From the NCBI GenBank assembly GCA_964472605.1, contig CAYYLG010000012.1, positions 1 to 20,872 on the forward strand: a stretch of 20,872 bases of DNA, in the 5' to 3' direction. Of the stretch, positions 13,537 to 18,910 are shown piece after piece. A program made the translations under genes and the position numbers. Numbering within the stretch: position 1 is the first letter of the stretch; the number at the start of each line of letters is the position of its first letter. The notes under the pieces are model-generated. The model saw only the letters and a list, made by a program, of their open reading frames with translations, was not told the origin of the DNA and made no database searches. This stretch comes from JANNXY01 sp964472605. GTDB taxonomy: Bacteria > Patescibacteriota > Minisyncoccia > Phycocordibacterales > CAIZIN01.

Positions 13537-14085
13537 CAGTCGTTTCTCCGTCAAATTCAGCCTCATTTGCCATAGCCTCCTCACGAGTTACCCTGACAAT
13601 CGCGTCTTTATGATGTGCTGGGGAATATATTGTATAAAGTTTTAAATCGCCAGATCCAACATNNNNNNNNNNNNNNNNNNNNNNNNNNNNNNNNNNNNNN
13701 NNNNNNNNNNNNNNNNNNNNNNNNNNNNNNNNNNNNNNNNNNNNNNNNNNNNNNNNNNNNNNTTATGATGTGCTGGGGAATATATTGTATAAAGTTTTAA
13801 ATCGCCAGATCCAACATTTACCACATTGTGTTCTGCCCCGCTTGGCACTACAACCGCATCACCATCTTCTACTTCGTACTCATTTCCATTAATTAACACC
13901 TTCGCATTCCCCGCTTCAAAACGGAAAAACTGATCATTGTCCGGATGAACTTCCATACCAATCTCTTCACCTGGTTTAAGCGACATGAGCACAAGTTGGG
14001 ATTTCTCTCCTGTATACAAAACTTTTCTAAAATTTGCATTTTCCAATGTTAACTTTTCAATATTATCTTTATATCCTTTTTTCAT
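13529..14085 (-). CDS. Cupin domain protein, split by a false assembly gap
   Basis: The N-terminal part reads on the minus strand from MKKGYKDNIEKLTLENANFR to YTIYSPAHH and carries the cupin metal-site pattern: GMEVHPDNDQFFRFEAG followed by VPSGAEHNVV. The 100 N at 13663-13762 are flanked by an identical 55-base repeat. Removing the N and one copy restores one open frame that continues KDAIVRVTREEAMANEAEFD and ends GETTEK at a TAA (13529-13531). The restored protein is 133 residues. As assembled, the frame shifts and ends in a spurious MLDLAI. The fold is a single-domain beta-barrel cupin; substrate unknown. It starts one base after the coiled-coil gene and belongs to its operon. It overlaps the small gene's terminator at its 3' end. 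Confidence 0.88.
13608..13817. repeat. 55-bp direct repeat flanking 100 N: assembly artefact
   Basis: Bases 13608-13662 and 13763-13817 are identical over 55 positions and directly border the N-run 13663-13762. The length equals a common de Bruijn k-mer (55), so two contigs overlapping by one k-mer were scaffolded with a placeholder instead of merged. The cupin reading frame confirms it. Confidence 0.93.
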
Positions 14086-14086
14086 T

Positions 14087-14581
14087 TTAATTGTTTCCAG
14101 AAATTGGTTTAATTATAGATTTCATTTCTCTCTCGGCAAGTTCCGCAAGATGTTCGGCCTTGGCTTTTATTTCCTTATCAAGATTTACTAATGATAACTC
14201 AGTTGTCTGAATATCTGGAATCACATCCTTGAATCTTTCCATATAATCCAGGAGCTCATTTACTCTTCTTTTTATTTCCTCTCGCCTCTTTAAAATATGT
14301 GGTTCATTAGCTTCTTTAGAATCAATAAGTCTCTCAGCCTCATCCTGCAAACTATTATATTCTGTATCTAACTCAGTATAAGCTTTTTTAAAATTTCTAA
14401 TGGATACTATGGCTGTAGCTGCTTTTACTATAGAAAGTTTTTCCTCCTCTGATCCCACAACTGATTTTGATATCTTTTCTATAGCATTCTTAAAATTCGA
14501 AATCTGTAATAACACTTCAGCATAATCTGCTGGTACCCCCCCAGTTGTATCTGAAGGATCATAATTTTCTCCAAAATTCAT
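14087..14581 (-). CDS. Coiled-coil cytoplasmic protein, unknown function
   Basis: This is a 164-residue, highly charged, mostly helical protein without signal peptide or membrane helix. Long heptad-like stretches run from about residue 20 to the end (for example NFKKAYTELDTEYNSLQDEA, KRREEIKRRVNELLDYMERF, KEIKAKAEHLAELAEREMK). No family is recognised. It is the first gene of a two-gene operon with the cupin, with one base between them. A TGATATAAT extended -10 box lies 29 bases upstream, giving a leader of about 22 bases with no ribosome binding site visible. Confidence 0.75.
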   Translation of the reverse strand: MNFGENYDPSDTTGGVPADYAEVLLQISNFKNAIEKISKSVVGSEEEKLSIVKAATAIVSIRNFKKAYTELDTEYNSLQDEAERLIDSKEANEPHILKRREEIKRRVNELLDYMERFKDVIPDIQTTELSLVNLDKEIKAKAEHLAELAEREMKSIIKPISGNN

Positions 14582-14610
14582 GTTTAAATATTAAAATATA
14601 ATATAAATTG

Positions 14611-14619
14611 ATTATATCA
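14611..14619 (-). promoter_or_regulatory. Extended -10 promoter (TGATATAAT) of the coiled-coil/cupin operon
   Basis: On the minus strand TGATATAAT ends 29 bases before the ATG at 14581. It lies just downstream of the preceding terminator (14621-14654), as expected for the start of a new unit. Confidence 0.5.
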
Positions 14620-14620
14620 T

Positions 14621-14654
14621 TAAATAAAAAACTAAAGGATTACTCCTTTAGTTT
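14621..14654 (-). terminator. Rho-independent terminator with the stop codon in its loop
   Basis: On the minus strand AAACTAAAGGA pairs with TCCTTTAGTTT in a perfect 11-bp stem with loop GTAA, followed by TTTTTATTTA. The loop holds the TAA stop of the 53-residue gene, so the last codons form the stem. Confidence 0.85.
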
Positions 14655-14801
14655 GACAATGATCGAGACGATGCCAAGTTGTATATCAAGCTCTTCGAAG
14701 GATATTTCTGGGAAACTTTCCTTCACCTTCTTTACAAGCTCTGCAAAGCTCTTTAACTTGTCACAATGATACACGGTTAACTCTTGTGGCTTATCAGTCA
14801 T
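14640..14801 (-). CDS. Small soluble protein (53 residues), unknown function
   Basis: The protein starts MTDKPQELTVYHCDKLKSFA, continues ELVKKVKESFPEISFEELDI and ends QLGIVSIIVKLKE. It has an amphipathic helix in the middle and a short beta-prone C-terminus; no membrane segment. No family is recognised. It begins 12 bases after the 185-residue gene and ends in the loop of a strong terminator. That position, together with the good protein-like composition, supports a real gene that is easily missed by length cut-offs. The two genes form one unit, so a joint function is possible. Confidence 0.65.
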   Translation of the reverse strand: MTDKPQELTVYHCDKLKSFAELVKKVKESFPEISFEELDIQLGIVSIIVKLKE

Positions 14802-14813
14802 CTGATTTTGTGA

Positions 14814-15371
14814 TTAAACCTCAGACATAAATCGAGCTATAGCTTTACTGTTTCTCAAACTAGTAAGCCAAGTAACTTCTGGACCGCGTGGATGAAATGG
14901 TGGAAGCATATTACCTTCTTCGCCACTAAAGGGTGGCTCTGAATCAACCGCCATGCCAACAGGAATAATATTCCCTTTCCAAAACATCTTTACAGTCCTG
15001 AAGATAGTCAATTCAATCCTATCATTCACGCACGTAACCGTGTTTGGTGTGTAAAACCTTGAACCAGGCAGGTGATAATCAAAATGCCTTTGTGGACCGA
15101 TGAACCGAATCTTTCTGCTACCGAGATTTACCCATAGACTATCGTCCTCAGGATTGAGAACTATAGTAATTGAGTCCTCGCCCACCAGAACTGAACCATG
15201 TCCGTAACGAGTATCGTTTAGGTTTTTCGGTGCAATTCGTATACAAGGCTTCTTGTATACACACATTACAACTTGCTCGAGCGAAAGTTCACTCAAGCTA
15301 ATTCCCTCTTCGAACAAGCGAAGAGCCTCTGCTACAGACGGATAAAGCTCGTCAGGCTTTTGGTTTTTCAT
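14814..15371 (-). CDS. Hypothetical soluble protein
   Basis: This is a 185-residue protein without signal peptide or membrane helix. Residues 1-30 are helical (KPDELYPSVAEALRLFEEGI); the rest looks beta-rich (SVLVGEDSITIVLNPEDDSL, IRFIGPQRHFDYHLPGSRFY, NDRIELTIFRTVKMFWKGNI), ending in helix-forming TSLRNSKAIARFMSEV. No known family or catalytic motif is recognised. It is followed after 12 bases by the 53-residue gene and a terminator. It is preceded by an intergenic stretch with a strong hairpin, so these two genes are one transcription unit. Confidence 0.7.
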   Translation of the reverse strand: MKNQKPDELYPSVAEALRLFEEGISLSELSLEQVVMCVYKKPCIRIAPKNLNDTRYGHGSVLVGEDSITIVLNPEDDSLWVNLGSRKIRFIGPQRHFDYHLPGSRFYTPNTVTCVNDRIELTIFRTVKMFWKGNIIPVGMAVDSEPPFSGEEGNMLPPFHPRGPEVTWLTSLRNSKAIARFMSEV

Positions 15372-15401
15372 TTATTTTTTTGTTGAAGGAACTATCTACC
15401 T

Positions 15402-15578
15402 ATGGGTACAAAAAGAAAACCACCTCCGTTTCCGGAAGTAGTTTTCTTTAAGTCAGCTTGTAACACTCGTTACTCCATACTAGACGCAGAGAAAAAACTT
15501 CCGGATTCGGAAATAAATTTCGTAAAGCGAATTGTATGGTTACTTTTTACCATAGTTAAAATAGAATATCATAGATAA
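15402..15578 (+). CDS. Possible 58-residue small ORF (doubtful)
   Basis: An open frame on the plus strand begins MGTKRKPPPFPEVVFFKSAC and ends in WLLFTIVKIEYHR. AAGGA at 15386-15390 lies 11 bases before the ATG, which is rare in this window. Against it, no promoter is visible, no family is recognised, and the codons for residues 4-16 form a 17-bp hairpin better explained as a terminator of the other strand. Confidence 0.22.
   Translation: MGTKRKPPPFPEVVFFKSACNTRYSILDAEKKLPDSEINFVKRIVWLLFTIVKIEYHR
15407..15449 (-). terminator. 17-bp hairpin with GAAA loop, probable terminator
   Basis: AAAGAAAACCACCTCCG (15412-15428) pairs with 15433-15449 over 17 positions. Read on the minus strand the loop is GAAA (GNRA type), with two G-U pairs, and the 3' arm ends GTTTTCTTT followed by TTG. 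The stem is A-rich on one side and U-rich on the other. It would end transcription arriving from the NUDIX gene 160 bases upstream, or a separate RNA from that stretch. Confidence 0.55.
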
Positions 15579-15607
15579 AACTCTCGTCAAATAACTTTTC
15601 AACAAGA
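15450..15607 (-). other. Hairpin-rich non-coding stretch after the NUDIX gene
   Basis: Three further small inverted repeats follow one another: TTCCG-GATT-CGGAA (15499-15512), AATTTCG-TAAAG-CGAATT with one bulge (15516-15533), and ATGGT-N8-ACCAT (15536-15553). Together with the terminator hairpin they make a minus-strand RNA of about 200 bases with four stems. No protein-coding frame is convincing on the minus strand. It may be a 3' UTR or a small RNA. Confidence 0.35.
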
Positions 15608-16030
15608 TTATGCTTTATCTAAATAATTAAACTTATTTTTTAAGGATTCAAAAGCAAACTGACACATACGAAACAATGGGCTGGGCAAATCACCAACATC
15701 ATACCAATTCCAACCATTACATTTATCTGGTTCCATAATTTTAGGTTCACCAGATTTCCAATCCGCGGTTAAGCCAATATGAACATAATGCTTCGGTGCA
15801 TAATGCGTTACATTTGCAAGATACTGAAATTTAATGTTTTGGATTTCAATACCAGCCTCTTCGAGTGTTTCCCTCTTTGCACAATCTTCAAATGATTCCA
15901 TGTACTCCAAATGACCGCCTGGAAACGAATATTCACCTTCTCCATGAGACCCTTTTCTCTGACACATTAAGACCTTATTATCCCTAAAGATCATCACACC
16001 TACTCCAATTTTTGGTCTATTGTTTTCCAT
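15608..16030 (-). CDS. NUDIX hydrolase, MTH1/NUDT15-like
   Basis: This is a 140-residue protein from the ATG at 16028-16030; a GTG one codon upstream is possible. The complete Nudix box spans residues 39-61 (G-HLEYM-E-SFEDCAK-RETLEEAGI) with all the catalytic Glu residues. The preceding CQRKGSHGEGEYSFPGGHLE and the later EPDKCNGWNWYDVGDLP resemble the nucleotide triphosphatases of the NUDT15 type, which clean the nucleotide pool. The substrate is likely a (d)NTP, but this is by similarity only. It lies 15 bases after the TPM-domain gene and is the last gene of the LemA-TPM operon. A hairpin-rich stretch follows. Confidence 0.92.
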   Translation of the reverse strand: MENNRPKIGVGVMIFRDNKVLMCQRKGSHGEGEYSFPGGHLEYMESFEDCAKRETLEEAGIEIQNIKFQYLANVTHYAPKHYVHIGLTADWKSGEPKIMEPDKCNGWNWYDVGDLPSPLFRMCQFAFESLKNKFNYLDKA

Positions 16031-16045
16031 CACAAATAATATTGT

Positions 16046-16924
16046 TTACCAACTACCACTTGACCCACCACCCCCAGAAGAACCCCCACCAAATCCTCCT
16101 CCACCCCCAAATGATCCTCCTCCACTGCGACTACTTATTTTTCCTATATTAGAAATAATACTTTTACCAATACTGGTTCTATAAAATCTTGATACGATAA
16201 AATCAAAAACAAAGCCAAGGATTGTCGCCAAAATTACAGGAATCCATGAATTAATAGCTAAAAAATAACAAACAAAAAACGTAATTAGTCCGCCTAATAG
16301 TCCACCAGCCCAAAACTCCTTACTTCTTGCCAATATAGATACGAGATTAAGAAATAGTACCAAAAGAATGTAGCCAAACACGGCCACAGAAGTGTAAAAA
16401 TCACTATTTTTATCATAGGTATTATTTACTGATTCTGGAACTACCAGGTCCCCCCCTATAGCCACGACTATTTCATTTAATCCACTATGAATCCCTTGAT
16501 AGAAATCCCCCTGTTTAAATAATGGTGTAATTGTTTTATCTATTATCCACTTGGCTTCAGCATCAGTCACATATGACTCAAGTCCATAACCAACTTCTAT
16601 GCGCAGTTTTCTGTCTTCGATCGCAATCAAAAGAAGTGCCCCATTATCTGATTCCTTTTTGCCTATCCCCCATTCATTGAAAAGTTCATTGGCGAAATTT
16701 TCAATAGAATCGCCCTCAAGCGATTTAATTGTAACTACAGCCAACTCATTACCCGTAGTATTTTCATAATTACTTAATTCCTCCTCAATTATTTTTTCTT
16801 GATCTACACTAAGAACATCAGCAAAATCATTTACAAAACCACCTGGAACACCAGGACTGACATAAGCGAAAAGATTGGGTGGTAAAAGGAAAAAAACAAC
16901 AGCAAATATAATATAGACCCTCAT
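16046..16924 (-). CDS. TPM-domain membrane protein (YgcG-like)
   Basis: This is a 292-residue protein. A signal peptide (MRVYIIFAVVFFLLPPNLFA) is followed by a TPM domain (about residues 25-160) with VNDFADVLS, ELAVVTIKSLEGDSIENFAN, NGALLLIAIEDRKLRIEVGY, and GLESYVTDAEAKWIID. Two or three transmembrane helices follow (about residues 178-245). The C-terminus is almost only Gly and Ser, ending in a GGGGSSGSW-type tail, which is typical of this family. TPM domains face outwards; phosphatase or protein quality-control roles have been proposed for plant and bacterial members. The start codon lies one base after the stop of the lemA gene, a common pairing in bacteria. Confidence 0.92.
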   Translation of the reverse strand: MRVYIIFAVVFFLLPPNLFAYVSPGVPGGFVNDFADVLSVDQEKIIEEELSNYENTTGNELAVVTIKSLEGDSIENFANELFNEWGIGKKESDNGALLLIAIEDRKLRIEVGYGLESYVTDAEAKWIIDKTITPLFKQGDFYQGIHSGLNEIVVAIGGDLVVPESVNNTYDKNSDFYTSVAVFGYILLVLFLNLVSILARSKEFWAGGLLGGLITFFVCYFLAINSWIPVILATILGFVFDFIVSRFYRTSIGKSIISNIGKISSRSGGGSFGGGGGFGGGSSGGGGSSGSW

Positions 16925-16925
16925 A

Positions 16926-17477
16926 TTACTGACCCAGATCTACTTTGGGAGCATTCTCTGATCCAGGTACTGATTCAAAGTACTCTCTCTTTTCAAATCC
17001 AAGCATTGAAGCAAACAGGTTTGTAGGCACTCTCTTTATCCTTGCATTGAAATCCTGGACTAATTCATTGTAATTCTTGCGTTCTACGCTGATACGATTC
17101 TCTGTTCCTTCCAGCTGAGCCATAAGTGTATTCACATTATCTGAAGATTTTAAGGTAGGATAATTTTCGATAATAGCAAGAAGTCTTCCAAGCGATGTTT
17201 CTATTTGTCCAGCAGCTAGAGCCTTATCATTAGAATTTTGAGCACTAGAATACCTTGTTCTTGCTTCAGCAAGAGCTGTAAATATCGCTTTTTCTTGATT
17301 CATCACACCTTTAACAGATTCAACTAAATTGGGTATCAAATCAATACGTCTCTGGTATTGAGTTTCAACCTGTGCCCACTGACCATCTATCTGTTCGTTT
17401 AATGTAACTAAATTATTATATGTAAAAAATCCACCAACAAGAACAGCTGCTAATATAATTAATATTATTTTTTTCAT
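16926..17477 (-). CDS. lemA: LemA family protein
   Basis: This is a 183-residue protein from the ATG at 17475-17477, chosen because a leaderless promoter sits directly upstream; the longer frame to 17498 would include that promoter. An N-terminal helix (MKKIILIILAAVLVGGFF) is followed by the LemA core: YNNLVTLNEQIDGQWAQVET, QYQRRIDLIPNLVESVKGVM, and further helices with NYNELVQDFNARIKRVPTN. LemA proteins are membrane-anchored helical bundles of uncertain function, often next to TPM-domain or PH-domain proteins and linked to envelope stress. Here it leads an operon with TPM and NUDIX genes. Confidence 0.95.
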   Translation of the reverse strand: MKKIILIILAAVLVGGFFTYNNLVTLNEQIDGQWAQVETQYQRRIDLIPNLVESVKGVMNQEKAIFTALAEARTRYSSAQNSNDKALAAGQIETSLGRLLAIIENYPTLKSSDNVNTLMAQLEGTENRISVERKNYNELVQDFNARIKRVPTNLFASMLGFEKREYFESVPGSENAPKVDLGQ

Positions 17478-17484
17478 GTTACTT

Positions 17485-17493
17485 ATTATAACA
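17485..17493 (-). promoter_or_regulatory. Extended -10 promoter (TGTTATAAT), leaderless lemA
   Basis: On the minus strand a perfect TGTTATAAT ends seven bases before the lemA ATG, so transcription should begin at or next to the start codon. It is identical to the box before the hydroxylase gene. The -35 region is weak. Confidence 0.6.
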
Positions 17494-17526
17494 TGCATCG
17501 AGAACTATTTTTGAAATATATAAATA

Positions 17527-17554
17527 TTGACATTACTTATATTTGTAATATTAT
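17527..17554 (+). promoter_or_regulatory. Sigma70-type promoter of the small secreted protein
   Basis: TTGACA (17527-17532), a 16-base spacer, then TATTAT (17549-17554), 22 bases before the ATG at 17577. It is divergent from the lemA promoter. A second TTGACA at 17554-17559 has no matching -10 box. Confidence 0.55.
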
Positions 17555-17576
17555 TGACAATCGAATTGTTCCAATC

Positions 17577-17864
17577 ATGAAAAAACTAATACTGTCTATC
17601 CTAATCGTAGCAACCGATACCTTTGCGTTCGCCGGTAAACCAATCGAGGGAGAAGCTGCCTTGAAGAAGGAAAATTTCTCCGCTGAAATCACCAAGCCAA
17701 AATCTCTCGCTTTCAACCTGAGCACGGTTTCGGTCTTGAATATCGAAAGCATCCGCAGTGTAAATTTCCATTCAGCTATCACTGATCCAATGCGTATTCG
17801 TGAACGCAAAATCGACAGAGAAATAACCGATAAAATCCTCAGAGATCTTCATTTCGGTTTCTAA
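17577..17864 (+). CDS. Small secreted protein (95 residues), unknown function
   Basis: The ATG at 17577 is preferred over the upstream open frame (from 17493) because it places a signal peptide first (MKKLILSILIVATDTFAFAG) and follows a good promoter by 22 bases. The mature part of about 75 residues (KPIEGEAALKKENFSAEITK, then KSLAFNLSTVSVLNIESIRS) is basic and has no Cys. It ends RKIDREITDKILRDLHFGF. No family is recognised. The coding part appears richer in GC than its neighbours, so it may have a different history. The stop lies seven bases before an assembly gap, so downstream partners and any terminator are unseen. Confidence 0.6.
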   Translation: MKKLILSILIVATDTFAFAGKPIEGEAALKKENFSAEITKPKSLAFNLSTVSVLNIESIRSVNFHSAITDPMRIRERKIDREITDKILRDLHFGF

Positions 17865-17871
17865 ACTCACA

Positions 17872-17971
17872 NNNNNNNNNNNNNNNNNNNNNNNNNNNNN
17901 NNNNNNNNNNNNNNNNNNNNNNNNNNNNNNNNNNNNNNNNNNNNNNNNNNNNNNNNNNNNNNNNNNNNNNN
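17872..17971. other. Assembly gap (100 N)
   Basis: Exactly 100 N of unknown true size. The flanks share no obvious repeat. It separates the small secreted protein from the convergent M14-like gene, so linkage between the left and right parts rests on the scaffolding. The 40 bases after it (17972-18011) hold no gene. Confidence 0.95.
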
Positions 17972-18011
17972 ACCGTGGCTATTATAATCATGTTTCTAAT
18001 CTTAGAATTCA

Positions 18012-18872
18012 TTATTTAGAAAAATATTTTAGGAGAGCTTCTATACCAAGCTTATTCTTGTTCCATTCAGCATCTGTATGATTTGTTAAAAGTACACTGA
18101 TTGCAGGAATTTTTTCTTTTGCTAGCCAATTAACCATATCTCCAGTTATCTCATAATAATTAAAGCTCTCATGAGCTGGGTATCCAGAGGCTTTTGAAAA
18201 TTCCTTTGTCATAGCACTTGTCTCTGGTAAAACTCCATTGTGACAACTTGAAGAGAACACTCCTCCGGCTGAGCTATACCAAACCACGACACCTGCCGGC
18301 TTACTTCCTTCAATATAAGTTTTAATTGCCTGACTTTCTGGCTCAGAGAAAGCATTTGTACCACCACTTACAGACTTACTCTGCCATACACCCTTTGTTT
18401 GCCAATCACAATCGAAGTTTCTATTTAGATCTACAGTATTTGCATTGAATCTTCCTTCTGCAGAACCTTTAGCCTTCTCATATCCATCTGGATTTAGAAG
18501 TGGTACAACTGTTACCTTGAGACCGTCAGGTACGACTAATGATCCTGACTTTATATCCTTTACCAATTCTTCTGCTACTAAAGCTGTATTATATGAATAC
18601 GCTCCATGTATACCTCCAACGAAAAGTAATTCCTTTTCTCCTGCTCCGAAATGATACGCCACTATATCTCTACCCTCTACTGATTTTCCTAGAACCGTTT
18701 GTTCTTTATTTGTATCCAAAGCCACATCTGTAGTTGATGATGCTGTGTTTGTGTCTTTATCTGCATCCAAAGTAGTGTCTGGTGCCTTTACTGTATCTGA
18801 TTTATTCTGACTTAAATAATACAAACCCCAACCTAAAGCAATAATAATTAGCACAATAATTATTTTTTTCAT
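18012..18872 (-). CDS. M14 zinc carboxypeptidase homologue, probably inactive
   Basis: This is a 286-residue protein with an N-terminal anchor (MKKIIIVLIIIALGWGLYYL), a Asp/Thr/Ser-rich linker (about residues 24-57) and an M14-type domain. Kept features are the start VLGKSVEGRDIVAYHFG, GGIHG with His89, VVPLLNPDGYEKA, and DLNRNFDCDW with Asn150-Arg151, which bind the C-terminal carboxylate in active enzymes. The expected Glu of the HxxE zinc site is missing (HGAYS, Tyr92/Ser93). The His that should follow in the 'VVxWHS' stretch is Tyr199 (VVWYSS), and the general-base Glu of 'ITVEL' is Leu261 (ISVLL). It may therefore bind peptides or cell-wall stems without cutting. It follows a leaderless promoter and lies next to a peptidoglycan-binding protein. 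Confidence 0.82.
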   Translation of the reverse strand: MKKIIIVLIIIALGWGLYYLSQNKSDTVKAPDTTLDADKDTNTASSTTDVALDTNKEQTVLGKSVEGRDIVAYHFGAGEKELLFVGGIHGAYSYNTALVAEELVKDIKSGSLVVPDGLKVTVVPLLNPDGYEKAKGSAEGRFNANTVDLNRNFDCDWQTKGVWQSKSVSGGTNAFSEPESQAIKTYIEGSKPAGVVVWYSSAGGVFSSSCHNGVLPETSAMTKEFSKASGYPAHESFNYYEITGDMVNWLAKEKIPAISVLLTNHTDAEWNKNKLGIEALLKYFSK

Positions 18873-18878
18873 ATCTAT

Positions 18879-18887
18879 ATTTTACCA
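18879..18887 (-). promoter_or_regulatory. Extended -10 promoter (TGGTAAAAT), leaderless start
   Basis: On the minus strand TGGTAAAAT ends six bases before the ATG at 18870-18872, predicting a leaderless mRNA for the M14-like gene. It lies between that gene and the stop of the neighbouring surface protein. Confidence 0.5.
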
Positions 18888-18910
18888 CAAAACAGACACT
18901 GAAAAGCAAA

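Noticed and set aside
13615..13800. 61-codon plus-strand frame spanning the N-run
   Set aside because: It reads through the artificial gap and both copies of the duplicated flank, opposite the cupin gene.
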